From Oceanotoga teriensis (lineage in GTDB: Bacteria > Thermotogota > Thermotogae > Petrotogales > Petrotogaceae): a DNA stretch of 64,000 nucleotides. Positions 34,752-44,698 of the stretch are shown here, piece by piece; position 1 is the stretch's first letter, and each line of letters starts with the position of its first letter. The DNA lies in the NCBI RefSeq assembly GCF_003148465.1, contig NZ_QGGI01000010.1, forward strand, positions 1 through 64,000, in the 5' to 3' direction. The notes beneath the pieces were generated by a model, which was not told where the DNA came from, did no database searches, and saw nothing but the letters and a program-made list of their open reading frames with translations. The translations under genes were made by a program, and so were the position numbers.

Positions 34752-36137
34752 ATGAACACATCATTGATTATTTTGAATATACTTATAATGGCTTTTTTCA
34801 TTTTTATAATTTATAAAATGCAAAAAAAGCATGTGTCTTTTAGCAAAAGAGTTTTTTTAGCCCTTGGTTTGGGAATTGTTTTTGGGGCTGTTTTGCAGTT
34901 TATTTATGGAAGTGATTCGGAAGTTTTAAAACAGTCAGTTAACTGGTTTAATATAGTTGGAAATGGATATGTTAGATTGTTAAAGATGATAGTTATGCCT
35001 CTTATAATGGTTTCAATAACTACTGCAATAATAAATCTTGAAGATGGTAAATCATTGGGAAAATTTGGTGGTTATGTTATAGGATTTTTGGTTTTAACAG
35101 CAGGTATAGCAGCTGTAGTCGGAGTTTTTACTGCTGTTTCTTTTGGTTTATCGGCTGAAGGGTTGCAAGCTGGGCAAGCAGAGCTTGCAAGAGGAGAAGT
35201 TTTACAGAGTGGACTTGAAAATCTGAACAAAGTTCCTCTGACTCAAAGACTTACAGAACTCATTCCAGATAATCCGTTTTTGGATATGACTGGTGCGAGA
35301 AGTTCTTCAACGATAGCTGTTGTGATTTTTTCTACTTTTGTTGGGATTTCAGTTTTAGGCCTTAAAAGAAAGAAACCTGATATTGCTGAGAAGTTCAGAG
35401 TTGGATTTAATGTTTTACATGATGTTGTTATGAGAATGGTTACTATTATATTGAGATTGACCCCTTTTGGAGTTTTAGCTCTCATGACTAAAGTTACTGC
35501 ATTAAGTGATTATCAGAGTATTGTAAGACTTGGCAAATTTGTTTTAGCTTCTTATGTAGCAATTATAATAATGTTTATAATTCATCTGATATTTTTGATG
35601 ATTTTTGGATTGAATCCAAAACATTATTTAAAAAAATCTTTGCCAGTATTAACTTTTGCTTTTACTTCAAGAACGAGTGCAGGAACTATTCCATTGAATA
35701 TAGAAGCTCAGACTAAAAAACTTGGTGTTTCAGAAGCAATAGCTAATTTATCCGCTTCTTTTGGGGCATCTATAGGACAAAATGGATGTGCTGCGATTTA
35801 TCCCGCAATGTTAGCCGTTATGATAGCACCTACACAAGGTATTAATCCATTAAATCCAAGTTTTTTGATCCCTTTAATAGTAATTATTGTTATTAGTTCT
35901 TTTGGGGTTGCCGGTGTTGGTGGTGGAGCAACTTTTGCGGCTTTGATTGTTTTATCAGCTATGGATTTGCCAGTTGCACTTGTAGGACTTTTGATATCTA
36001 TAGAGCCTTTAATAGATATGGGAAGAACGGCTTTGAATGTTAGTGGATCTATGTTGAGTGGTATTCTTTCTTCAAGAGTTCTTAAACAACTTGATTTAGA
36101 TTTATATAATAAAGAGGTTATAGAGGAAGATGTTTGA
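34752..36137 (+). CDS. tcyP: Cystine/dicarboxylate symporter, TcyP type
   Basis: 461-residue membrane transporter of the sodium:dicarboxylate symporter family, closest in N-terminal pattern to the Bacillus L-cystine symporter TcyP (463 residues): KMQKKHVSFSKRVFLALGLG and FNIVGNGYVRLLKMIVMPL. The re-entrant loops with FTSRTSAGTIPLN and ASIGQNGCAAIYPAM are in place. SD AAGGGAGGAG. Single gene with its own terminator. Cystine import suits an anaerobe that needs sulfur; substrate is by homology only. Confidence 0.85.
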   Translation: MNTSLIILNILIMAFFIFIIYKMQKKHVSFSKRVFLALGLGIVFGAVLQFIYGSDSEVLKQSVNWFNIVGNGYVRLLKMIVMPLIMVSITTAIINLEDGKSLGKFGGYVIGFLVLTAGIAAVVGVFTAVSFGLSAEGLQAGQAELARGEVLQSGLENLNKVPLTQRLTELIPDNPFLDMTGARSSSTIAVVIFSTFVGISVLGLKRKKPDIAEKFRVGFNVLHDVVMRMVTIILRLTPFGVLALMTKVTALSDYQSIVRLGKFVLASYVAIIIMFIIHLIFLMIFGLNPKHYLKKSLPVLTFAFTSRTSAGTIPLNIEAQTKKLGVSEAIANLSASFGASIGQNGCAAIYPAMLAVMIAPTQGINPLNPSFLIPLIVIIVISSFGVAGVGGGATFAALIVLSAMDLPVALVGLLISIEPLIDMGRTALNVSGSMLSGILSSRVLKQLDLDLYNKEVIEEDV

Positions 36138-36143
36138 TTTAAT

Positions 36144-36175
36144 AAAATCCCAGATTTAAAATCTGGGATTTTTTA
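36144..36175. terminator. Bidirectional terminator
   Basis: AAAATCCCAGATT-TAA-AATCTGGGATTTT, 13-bp stem followed by TT, between the convergent tcyP and corA genes. Confidence 0.8.
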
Positions 36176-37225
36176 AAACCATTTCTTTTTTTTGAATATT
36201 AATAACATTATTAATACTATTAATAGCATTATTATTATTAATAATGGATACCCAAAATTCCAGTCTAATTCAGGCATATTTTTGAAGTTCATTCCATAAA
36301 GTCCTGCTAAGAATGAAAGAGGTATGAATATAGTTGATATTATAGTCAATACTTTCATTATTTCATTCATTTTATAACTTATAGCTGAGAAGTATATTTC
36401 AGTTAAGTTTGTCAATGTTTCATTTAATATATCTGCACTTTCATATAATTGATATACATGATCGAATAAGTCTCTATAGTATTCTTTATTTTCTTTGTTT
36501 AATCTTTTAAAGAAATCATCTTTATTGAACATTAAAGTTTCTTTTAAGGTCATTATATTTTTTTTGAAGTATATTACTTCTTGTTTTGTGGATTTTATTT
36601 TTATTAAATCTTGTTGGTCTGGATCCATATTCACAGATTCATCTATTTTTTCCAATTTTTCTGTTAATTCATTATTTATTATAAAGTAATCATCTATTAT
36701 TTTATCTAATATTGCATACATTAAGTAATCTGATTTTTTTTCTTTTATTTTTTTCTTGTTTTCCTCAATTTGATTTTTTATGGTTTCATGATTTTTATTT
36801 TCAGTTTCATTGAAAGTTATTATGAGATTGTCTTTATATATTACACTGAATTGTTCATAAGTATATATTTCTTCTTTTTTGTTTATCAATTTTAATACTA
36901 TGAATGAATAGTTATCATGGATTTCTATTTTGTTTCTTTGATTTGTATGGTATATGTCTTCTATTGTTAATTGGTCTATTTCAAATTTTTCACATAATTT
37001 TTTTATTTTATTTGTTTCATATAGTCCAGTAACATTTATCCATAAAATATCTTCATCATTTGGAATTATCGAATTTTCTTCTTTTAAATAATCCCCCCAT
37101 TTTCCAGATGTTTTATTGTATAGAAAATAGTTGATTTGTGTTGTTTCACCTTTAGCTTCACCTGTATACTTTTCTTCATTTGTCATATTTGTTTTTTTAT
37201 ATTTATTGATTAATTTTATGTTCAT
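36173..37225 (-). CDS. corA: CorA-type magnesium/cobalt channel
   Basis: 350 residues. Long N-terminal soluble funnel domain (alpha/beta then a long helix), two C-terminal membrane helices, and the signature YGMN in LAGLYGMNFKNMPE between them. The basic tail (KKKKWF) follows the last helix, as usual. SD AAGGGGATGAT. Monocistronic by position; brings Mg2+ (or Co2+, of use to the B12 enzyme here) into the cell. Confidence 0.93.
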   Translation of the reverse strand: MNIKLINKYKKTNMTNEEKYTGEAKGETTQINYFLYNKTSGKWGDYLKEENSIIPNDEDILWINVTGLYETNKIKKLCEKFEIDQLTIEDIYHTNQRNKIEIHDNYSFIVLKLINKKEEIYTYEQFSVIYKDNLIITFNETENKNHETIKNQIEENKKKIKEKKSDYLMYAILDKIIDDYFIINNELTEKLEKIDESVNMDPDQQDLIKIKSTKQEVIYFKKNIMTLKETLMFNKDDFFKRLNKENKEYYRDLFDHVYQLYESADILNETLTNLTEIYFSAISYKMNEIMKVLTIISTIFIPLSFLAGLYGMNFKNMPELDWNFGYPLLIIIMLLIVLIMLLIFKKKKWF

Positions 37226-37298
37226 TTTATCATCCCCTTCAATTTCTTTATATTTTAAAAATAATAATTTTTAATTTTTTAAGGAGAGATTGTGTATT

Positions 37299-38378
37299 TT
37301 AATATAGTTTTACTACAGAAGTTAAAGCGTCTATATATGTTGATTTTCCAGATTTTAAGGTCTTTTCAATATCCATTATGAAAACTGAATAAACATTTTT
37401 GATTTCATTTTTTTCTGAATATCCAGCACCTGAATGTATTACATAATGTTTTTCTTTATCTTTTCCTATATACAGCATTACATGGCCTTTCATGTATAGT
37501 ATATCACCTGGTTTTATTTTTTCTATATCTATGTTTTCTTTTTTTATACAGTTGAAATTTCCAGCTATTTCTTGTATGCCACTGTTTCTCGGTATTTTTA
37601 TTCCAAATATTTTCATTATATCCATTATATATGAAGAACAGTCTCTTCTTCTCAATCGACTTCCCCAACCATAAGCTTCTCCAAGCATTTTAAAGGCTGT
37701 TTTTAATAAGTTTTTTCTGGTATAATTCAAGTAATTTTTTTCTATTTCTTTGTTTAAGGCTATAAATCCATCTATAAATTCAACATAATTATCTTTATTT
37801 TTTACAGGAATTTTTATTTTGTATCCAGGTTGTGGATATTCATCATAATAATCTTGAGATAACGGAATTTTATCTCCGAGAAAAAATTCTACGAATGATG
37901 CTCTATCATCATGCACATTAAATTCGGTTTCTAAATAACTTTGATTTACTAGTATAAAATTTTTTGAATTTTTTATATTTGATATTTCTTTTCTATTTTT
38001 TATTAAAGCTACATCGGATTTTTTTATCCATCCATCTGCTGTTGAACTGTTTATATAATACCAATTTTTAGTTTCTTCTTTTATGTCTACTATATCATAT
38101 ATGTTTAAAGCTGTCATTTGGTTCATATCGAGATGTTTATTATTTGGTTCTAATACTATATTTTCATGTGGTTGTATTTTTATATCGGTTCTTTTTATTA
38201 TGATACCAGGCTTTTCGGATTTATTTAATAGTTCATCTTCATCTATTAGAAGATTTTCATAATTGCCATTTTTTAATGATTTTTTTATTTCTATATTTAT
38301 TTCGTCTATACTTCTTTTTGAGGTTAAATCTTCATCTTCAAATTTATTTAACCAGTAGTCTATTGAGTTTATATCCAT
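37299..38378 (-). CDS. NlpC/P60 cysteine peptidase for cell-wall peptides
   Basis: 359 residues without signal peptide, so cytoplasmic. SH3-like region in the N-terminal half (about 60-190) and an NlpC/P60 domain at the end: catalytic Cys247 in RRRDCSSY, His299 in KGHVMLYIG, and His315 in HSGAGY. The layout matches YkfC-like gamma-D-glutamyl-diamino acid peptidases that split L-Ala-gamma-D-Glu-DAP type peptides. It is the last gene of the muropeptide operon; this context decides the assignment. Confidence 0.88.
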   Translation of the reverse strand: MDINSIDYWLNKFEDEDLTSKRSIDEINIEIKKSLKNGNYENLLIDEDELLNKSEKPGIIIKRTDIKIQPHENIVLEPNNKHLDMNQMTALNIYDIVDIKEETKNWYYINSSTADGWIKKSDVALIKNRKEISNIKNSKNFILVNQSYLETEFNVHDDRASFVEFFLGDKIPLSQDYYDEYPQPGYKIKIPVKNKDNYVEFIDGFIALNKEIEKNYLNYTRKNLLKTAFKMLGEAYGWGSRLRRRDCSSYIMDIMKIFGIKIPRNSGIQEIAGNFNCIKKENIDIEKIKPGDILYMKGHVMLYIGKDKEKHYVIHSGAGYSEKNEIKNVYSVFIMDIEKTLKSGKSTYIDALTSVVKLY

Positions 38379-38390
38379 AAATACACCTCA

Positions 38391-39401
38391 TTAAAGATTG
38401 TTTTTATAAAAATTTATAAAGTTTTCTCCGAGTACATTTTTTATAGTTGATTCATTATAGTTTCTTTTAAGCATTTCTTCTGTTATTTTAGTGAATTCTG
38501 AATGATCTTTTATGATATTTGGAGATATTTTTTCTTCATTGAAAGGTTCATACTTTAATAAATGAGTACAGATATCTAAACCTATACCAACATTTTTATC
38601 ACCAATTTTATTTATTATATATTCTATTTGATCTACATAAGCCGAGATGTTTTTTGATTTTTCATTGAAAAACTCTTTATAAGAGTTTATACCTATTATT
38701 CCATCATTTTCTTTTATGATTTTTATTTGTTCATCTGATAATGTTCTCGTATTGTTTGTAAAATGTCTTATATTTGTATGAGATACTATGAATGGTTTTT
38801 GATTTATCTTTATAAAATCATAGAAACCTGTTTCACTTAGATGGCTTATATCTATTATGTAACCAAGGTTTTCAGCTTTTTTTATAAAATTTACGCCAAA
38901 GTCTGTTATTCCATAACTCCTTTTATCTTTTTCAACAGGTCCAAATTTGCATCCATCTGATATATAATTTCTTCTTGACCATGTTAAACCTATGAATCTT
39001 ACTCCAAGTTCATAAAATATTTTTAATAAATGTAAATCATCAAAAAGAGGATCTGCACCCTCAAAAGATAGCATTATTCCAATTTTATTTTGTTTTTTGC
39101 TATTAAGTATATCTTCATAGCTTCTACAAAAAGTAATTTCTTCATTTTTTTCTATTTCCTCCATGAATAAAGCTATTTGATCCAGAGTTTCATGTAAATA
39201 TGCTTCTTTATATATTGGTTTATCTATAAAGATTGATGATACTATTAATGATAGTCCACCTTTTTTGAAGTTATTGAGATGATCATTTTTTATTACATTG
39301 AATTTATTGAAATTTTTTTGTAAGGTTAAGTCCATTAGTAGGTCATAATGAGCATCTACTACTATTGTTTCATCATGTATTTTTTTTATTTTATCGTTCA
39401 T
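38391..39401 (-). CDS. Membrane-dipeptidase-family (M19) dipeptidase
   Basis: 336 residues, zinc dipeptidase of the renal dipeptidase family, cytoplasmic here. H18-x-D20 (VVDAHYD), the bridging Glu in SFEGADPL, and further histidines in DISHLSE and VSHTNIRHF are visible. These enzymes cut L-L and L-D dipeptides, so L-Ala-D-Glu or similar products of the neighbouring NlpC/P60 peptidase are natural substrates. SD AAGGAGAT. Confidence 0.92.
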   Translation of the reverse strand: MNDKIKKIHDETIVVDAHYDLLMDLTLQKNFNKFNVIKNDHLNNFKKGGLSLIVSSIFIDKPIYKEAYLHETLDQIALFMEEIEKNEEITFCRSYEDILNSKKQNKIGIMLSFEGADPLFDDLHLLKIFYELGVRFIGLTWSRRNYISDGCKFGPVEKDKRSYGITDFGVNFIKKAENLGYIIDISHLSETGFYDFIKINQKPFIVSHTNIRHFTNNTRTLSDEQIKIIKENDGIIGINSYKEFFNEKSKNISAYVDQIEYIINKIGDKNVGIGLDICTHLLKYEPFNEEKISPNIIKDHSEFTKITEEMLKRNYNESTIKNVLGENFINFYKNNL

Positions 39402-39419
39402 TTTTATCTCCTTTTTCTT

Positions 39420-40709
39420 TTACAAATCTTTTATGTTTATATCATTTTTTAGAAGATCTTCAACAGTTTCTCTTTTGTTCATTATATATGATTTTTTATT
39501 TTTTATGATTATAACTTCTGGTTTTAATGCTCCATTGTAATTGCTTGCCATTGAATAAGAGTAAGCTCCTGTTACTGGGATAGCTATTATATCTCCAATT
39601 TCAGCTATTGGGAGTTTTATGTTTTTTATCAATATATCTCCAGATTCACAATATTTCCCAGCTATTGTATAAATTTTCTCTTTTTTGTTTTTCATTTTAT
39701 TTGCTATATATGCAGTGTATTTTGCCTGATATAGAGAAGGTCTTATATTGTCTGCCATTCCACCATCTACAGCTATATAATTTGTCAATTCTGAGTTTTC
39801 TTTTATATTTCCCACTGTATACAATGTTGTTCCGGCAGTTGCAATTATAGATCTTCCGGGTTCTATTATTAGATGAGGATTTTTTTTATTGTATTTTTTT
39901 GCAAGTGTTTTAGTTTTTTTAGATACTTTTTCTACAAATTCTTTTTTTGATATATAGGTGTCTTCATCGGTATATATTACTCCAAGTCCTCCACCAATAT
40001 CGAATATGTTTATATCTATGTTTATATTTTTTAGTTTTTCAGAAAATTCGAATAATACTTCTAGTAAATCTTCATACGGTTTTATATCAAATATTTGTGA
40101 ACCTATATGAGCACCAATTCCTTTTATGTCTATATTTTTTAAGTTATTTTGAATTTTTTCTATTTCATAATAAGCATGGTTTTTGTACAAGTTGAATCCA
40201 AATTTTGAGTCTATATGGCCAGTTTTTATGTATTCATGAGTATGAGCTTCTATTCCTGGAATAAGTCTCATTATGGCTTTTATTTTTTTACCATATTTTT
40301 TAGCTATTTTATCTATTTTTTGAGCTTCTTGTAAATTGTCTATTATAAAAGTTCCAATATTATTTTTAATGGCATAATTTATTTCTTCTTCTGTTTTATT
40401 GTTTCCATGAAAATAAATTTTTTCAACTGGAAAGTTTGCGGATAAAGCTATTGCAAGTTCTCCAGAAGATACTATATCTATATCTAAGTTTTCTTTTTTA
40501 AAAATATTGCATAAAGTTCTATTTAAAAAAGCTTTTGATGCATATGTTATCGAAAAATTTTCATAGTTTTTTTTGAAATTATCTCTGTATTCTGATATGT
40601 TTTTTATTATTTCATCATAATCATATACTATTACGGGTGTTCCATGGTTTTTTCTGATTTCTTCTGCAGATACTCCATTTATGTATAATTTATTTTCATC
40701 TATTTTCAT
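39420..40709 (-). CDS. lysA: Diaminopimelate decarboxylase
   Basis: 429-residue PLP enzyme converting meso-diaminopimelate to lysine. PLP lysine K59 in TYASKAFL; the Gly-rich DIGGGLGV and the EPGRSIIATAG segments bind the cofactor phosphate; the KYCESGD motif provides the active-site Cys from the partner subunit. Its place between a serine hydrolase and a dipeptidase, rather than in a lysine operon, suggests that it uses diaminopimelate released from wall peptides. Starts four bases inside the upstream gene (ATGA overlap). Confidence 0.92.
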   Translation of the reverse strand: MKIDENKLYINGVSAEEIRKNHGTPVIVYDYDEIIKNISEYRDNFKKNYENFSITYASKAFLNRTLCNIFKKENLDIDIVSSGELAIALSANFPVEKIYFHGNNKTEEEINYAIKNNIGTFIIDNLQEAQKIDKIAKKYGKKIKAIMRLIPGIEAHTHEYIKTGHIDSKFGFNLYKNHAYYEIEKIQNNLKNIDIKGIGAHIGSQIFDIKPYEDLLEVLFEFSEKLKNINIDINIFDIGGGLGVIYTDEDTYISKKEFVEKVSKKTKTLAKKYNKKNPHLIIEPGRSIIATAGTTLYTVGNIKENSELTNYIAVDGGMADNIRPSLYQAKYTAYIANKMKNKKEKIYTIAGKYCESGDILIKNIKLPIAEIGDIIAIPVTGAYSYSMASNYNGALKPEVIIIKNKKSYIMNKRETVEDLLKNDINIKDL

Positions 40710-41707
40710 ATTATTCCCTCTTTAAAAATGGCATCATTTATATTATTTCTTATTATTTGAAGTTTATCTTTGTAAGCTCTTCTATCATAATAAACTGAAT
40801 TTGTTAAAAATATCGAGAATTTTCCATCTGGTCTTATCCATATTGATGTACCTGTAAATCCATTATGGCCAAAACTTTTTTCATCTAAAGCATTTGTACA
40901 GCCTGCTTGTGGTGGTGCCATAAATCCAAGATGGGCATACTTTTCACCTTTATGTATTGTTGTTTTTGTGAACTTGTCTATAGTTTTTTTACTTATTATC
41001 TTTGGATTTAATATATTTAATACATATTTTCTTAAGTCTTTTATGTTTGAATATATGCCTGCATTTCCTGATACTCCACCAAGATAATAACATAGTTCAT
41101 CATCAGATTTTCCCTGTAATCTTATTCCATCTCTTATAGATGTTTGTACTATATTTTCTGTGTTTTGAGGATTATAAGTTGTTTGAAACATTCCTATTTG
41201 ATTGAATAAATTTTTTATATAGTCTTGATAAGGTGTTTTTGAAACATTTTCTACGATTTTCATAAGAGTTATAAAGTTTAAACAGGAGTAATCATATTGA
41301 GTCCATGGTTTATTTTGTGGTTGAATTTGTATTATTTTGTCCATCAATTCTTTATTTTTATATTTTTGCCATAGTTCTGAATATGGTTGCATTCCAGATT
41401 CGTGAAGTAGCAATTGTTTTATTTTTATTTCGCCTTTTTCACCTTTTACATCTAGATATTTTTTGATTTTATCATCGAGATGTATTTTTTTTTCATCGTA
41501 TAATTTCATTATCGCTGTTGTTGTTGAAACAATTTTGGTCAAACTTGCAATATCGAATAATGTTTGATCATTTATAGGGCTTTTCCCATCTTTTGTTCCA
41601 TAATATTCTTCCATAATTATTTCATCATTTTGGCCTATTAAGATTGACGCTGCAGTGTAAACATTATTTAATCCTTCTAAGATGAAGTTTTCAATCTTTT
41701 TTTTCAT
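40706..41707 (-). CDS. Beta-lactamase-family serine hydrolase, cytoplasmic
   Basis: 333 residues with start ATG 41707 after GGAGG; the longer frame to 41755 reads into the previous gene. S55-LT-K58 in DIASLTKIV, YS in YDYSCLNF, and HNG in FGHNGFTGT are the class C-type active-site motifs. No signal peptide, unlike the relative at 13034. In this operon a D-aminopeptidase or LD/DL-amidase on wall peptides is likely; the exact bond is unknown. Confidence 0.87.
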   Translation of the reverse strand: MKKKIENFILEGLNNVYTAASILIGQNDEIIMEEYYGTKDGKSPINDQTLFDIASLTKIVSTTTAIMKLYDEKKIHLDDKIKKYLDVKGEKGEIKIKQLLLHESGMQPYSELWQKYKNKELMDKIIQIQPQNKPWTQYDYSCLNFITLMKIVENVSKTPYQDYIKNLFNQIGMFQTTYNPQNTENIVQTSIRDGIRLQGKSDDELCYYLGGVSGNAGIYSNIKDLRKYVLNILNPKIISKKTIDKFTKTTIHKGEKYAHLGFMAPPQAGCTNALDEKSFGHNGFTGTSIWIRPDGKFSIFLTNSVYYDRRAYKDKLQIIRNNINDAIFKEGII

Positions 41708-41738
41708 TTTTTTATCCTCCATGTTATTTTGTATTATT

Positions 41739-42797
41739 CTATATTTCGATTCCAAGCCCTGGTTTATCAGATATAGTTATATTACCCGCAGCTGTTTTAA
41801 CTCCTTTGGAGAAATTATGTTTTAAGAATAGATCTGAATCTAAATCTATATATTTTATATTTTTACATCCAGTAGCAAGATGAGCAGCCGCTGTTATAGA
41901 TATATTGCTTTCGATCATACATCCAATCATACATTTCATACCAGCAGCTTGAGATATTTTTGCTATATCTAATGCATTGTATATTCCTCCAGATTTCATG
42001 AGTTTTATATTTATTAAATCAGCTGCTTCGAGCTTTATTATTTCTATTACATCTTGTGGAGTATAAACACTTTCATCTGCCATTACAGGTATTTCTGTAT
42101 TATTTCTTACAAAGGCCATTCCTCTTATATCTTTTTCATGTACAGGTTGTTCAACAAATTCTATTTCATATTTTTTTAATCTATTCAAAGCATATATTGC
42201 TTCTTTTGGTGTCCATCCTTGATTGGCATCTATTCTAATTTTTATTTTTTCTGGTAAATTATCTCTTATCGTTTTTATTCTTTTTATATCTTCTGATAGC
42301 TCATTTCCAACTTTTATTTTTAATGTATCAAAACCTTCTTTGACATATTTTGAAGCGGATTCAAGCATTGTTTTGGGATCGTTTAAACTGATAGTTATAT
42401 CTGTTTGATAATTATTTGAATATCCTCCAAATAGTGTGTATAAAGGTATATTATATGTTTTTCCTATTATATCGTATATTGCTATTTCGACACCAGCTTT
42501 TGCAGAATAATTATTATGTATTGCTTTATTTATTTTTTCATGTATTATTTCTGTATTTAATGGATTTTCTCCAATTAAACAAGGTTTTATAAATTTTTGT
42601 ATAGCAGCGATTATACTTTCTTGTATTTCACCTGTGACTCTGTATTCAAAAGCTGATTCTCCATAACCTTTTATTCCAGAGTCTGTTTCAATTGTTATTA
42701 AAACATTTTCTATTGCATATAATGGACCTGCTGATGTTATAAATGGTTCTTTGAGTTCTACATTTAATTTTTCTGTCTTTATATCCGTTATTTTCAT
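41739..42797 (-). CDS. L-Ala-D/L-Glu epimerase (enolase superfamily)
   Basis: 352 residues, muconate-lactonizing-enzyme subgroup. The KxK motif is K160/K162, metal ligands Asp190, Glu216, Asp241, and the opposite-face base K265; these positions agree closely with the characterised Bacillus Ala-Glu epimerase (YkfB). It converts L-Ala-D-Glu to L-Ala-L-Glu so that ordinary peptidases can use it. SD AGAGGTG. It is the first enzyme after the transporter genes. Confidence 0.92.
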   Translation of the reverse strand: MKITDIKTEKLNVELKEPFITSAGPLYAIENVLITIETDSGIKGYGESAFEYRVTGEIQESIIAAIQKFIKPCLIGENPLNTEIIHEKINKAIHNNYSAKAGVEIAIYDIIGKTYNIPLYTLFGGYSNNYQTDITISLNDPKTMLESASKYVKEGFDTLKIKVGNELSEDIKRIKTIRDNLPEKIKIRIDANQGWTPKEAIYALNRLKKYEIEFVEQPVHEKDIRGMAFVRNNTEIPVMADESVYTPQDVIEIIKLEAADLINIKLMKSGGIYNALDIAKISQAAGMKCMIGCMIESNISITAAAHLATGCKNIKYIDLDSDLFLKHNFSKGVKTAAGNITISDKPGLGIEI

Positions 42798-42799
42798 AT

Positions 42800-43765
42800 C
42801 TACACCTCTTTTTTATATAAAAAGCATCTTACTTGTCTTTCTTTTATATTATAAACCTCAGGAATCTTTTTATTACATATATCCATTTTTTTTGGACATC
42901 TATCATAAAAAGGACATCCTTTTGGTATATTTATTGTATCGGGTAATTCGCCAGTATCGCCCAGTTCTTCTTGTTCTAATTTATCAGGATTTGGAGCTGC
43001 TTTTTTTAGTAGTTGTGTATAGGGATGCAAAGGATTTAAAACAATTTCATCCGCATTTCCTATTTCCATTATCATTCCAGCGTACATAACCGCTATTCTG
43101 TCAGAAATATATCTCGCAGCTGCAAGATCATGGGTTACATGTATATAAGTTGTGTTTAAATCTTCACGTATTTTTAGAAGCAAGTTCATTATTCCAGCCC
43201 TTATAGAAACATCGAGCATGGAGGTAGGTTCATCTGCCAATATTATTGTTGGTCTTGTTATTATAGATCTTGCTATTACAACTCTTTGTCTTTGTCCACC
43301 AGAAAGTTCATGGGGATATTTGTTTATATATGAATCTATTGGAGTTAATTCAACTTCTTCAAGTGCTTTTATGACTCTATTCTCTGTATTATCAAATTTA
43401 TGAATTTTTAAAGGTCTTTTTAATATTGAATATATTTTTTTTATTGGATTTAAAGAAGAAAATGGATCTTGAAATATCATTTGAACATCTCTTCTGTATT
43501 CTAAGTTTTTCTTTCCATTTATTTTTTTTGGAAGTTTCTTGTTTTTATAATATATTTCTCCATCTGTTTCGGTATAAATCCTTGCTATTAATCTTAAAAG
43601 AGTTGTTTTACCTGAACCAGATTCACCAACAAGAGAAATTACTTCGCCTTCCTTTACTTCGAGATTGATATCCCTTAAGGCATATAATTTATAGCTTTTT
43701 ATACCTTTTCTTATTGTAAATGTCTTTTGAATATTTTTGAATTGTATTATAGTGGGAAATGACAT
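42800..43765 (-). CDS. Oligopeptide ABC transporter ATPase, OppF/DppF type
   Basis: 321 residues. Walker A GESGSGKTT, signature LSGGQRQR, Walker B IILADEPTSMLD. The C-terminal Opp cysteine motif (CPFYDRCPKKMDIC) suggests an iron-sulfur or metal site, as in DppD/DppF. ATG 43765 chosen, within the end of the previous gene; GTG 43774 lies in the SD. Pairs with the next ATPase to power peptide import. Confidence 0.92.
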   Translation of the reverse strand: MSFPTIIQFKNIQKTFTIRKGIKSYKLYALRDINLEVKEGEVISLVGESGSGKTTLLRLIARIYTETDGEIYYKNKKLPKKINGKKNLEYRRDVQMIFQDPFSSLNPIKKIYSILKRPLKIHKFDNTENRVIKALEEVELTPIDSYINKYPHELSGGQRQRVVIARSIITRPTIILADEPTSMLDVSIRAGIMNLLLKIREDLNTTYIHVTHDLAAARYISDRIAVMYAGMIMEIGNADEIVLNPLHPYTQLLKKAAPNPDKLEQEELGDTGELPDTINIPKGCPFYDRCPKKMDICNKKIPEVYNIKERQVRCFLYKKEV

Positions 43766-44694
43766 TTTACCCACCTACCTTCGTCTATTTTTTTGAATTC
43801 TGGTTTTGTTTTACATTTTTCTGTTGCTAAACTGCATCTTTCCATGAAAGGACAACCAATTATATCTTGGGATAAGTCTGGGATTTTTCCAGGTATTCCT
43901 TCATATTGTTTTATTTCAGAGTCCAATTTTGGAAAAGAGTTTATCAATCCTTTTGTATAAGGATGAGCAGGAGTTTTATAGACTTTTTTTGTAGGCCCTA
44001 TTTCAACTAATTCCCCGGCGTACATTATGGCTATTCTTTTTGATATTTCGAATAATAAAGAAATATCATGAGTTACGAATATTATCGAGAATTTTTTATC
44101 TTTTCTTATTTTATCGATTTGTTCCATTATAGATCTTTGAACAACAACATCTAAAGCTGTAGTTGGTTCATCCATTATTACAAGTGATGGAGAAAATACT
44201 AAGGCCATAGCTATTGCTACTCTTTGTTTTTGCCCTCCAGAGAGTTGATGAGGATATGATTCTATTCTCTCCCTTTGAATTCCCACAAGTTCTAAATAAT
44301 CTCCAGCCATTTTATAAGCTTCCAATTTTTTTATTTTTGAATGTTCCATTATTACATCAGCAAATTGATCTTTTATTTTCATAACTGGATTTAAAGCGTT
44401 CATAGCACTTTGGGTTACAAGAGAAAATTCTTTCCATCTCAATTTCCTCAATTCTTCTTTTTTTAAATTTAATATATTTTTTTCTTTAAATATTATTTCA
44501 CCGTCAAAAATTTTTCCAGGATTTTTTAATAACTTTATAAGTGAAAAGAGAAGTGTGGATTTGCCACATCCAGATTCTCCAGCTATTCCTAAAAAATCAT
44601 CATTTTCAAGGTAAAAAGACACATCTTTTACAGCTCTTACTTTTTTGCCTTTTGTTGCATAACCTGCATTTAGATCTTTAACTTCTAAAAGCAT
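43747..44694 (-). CDS. Oligopeptide ABC transporter ATPase, OppD/DppD type
   Basis: 315 residues with Walker A GESGCGKST, signature LSGGQKQR, Walker B LVIMDEPTTALD, and the C-terminal CPFMERCSLATEKC motif. It overlaps its partner gene by 19 bp. SD AGAGGAG six bases before the ATG. Confidence 0.93.
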   Translation of the reverse strand: MLLEVKDLNAGYATKGKKVRAVKDVSFYLENDDFLGIAGESGCGKSTLLFSLIKLLKNPGKIFDGEIIFKEKNILNLKKEELRKLRWKEFSLVTQSAMNALNPVMKIKDQFADVIMEHSKIKKLEAYKMAGDYLELVGIQRERIESYPHQLSGGQKQRVAIAMALVFSPSLVIMDEPTTALDVVVQRSIMEQIDKIRKDKKFSIIFVTHDISLLFEISKRIAIMYAGELVEIGPTKKVYKTPAHPYTKGLINSFPKLDSEIKQYEGIPGKIPDLSQDIIGCPFMERCSLATEKCKTKPEFKKIDEGRWVKCHFPL

Positions 44695-44698
44695 ATAA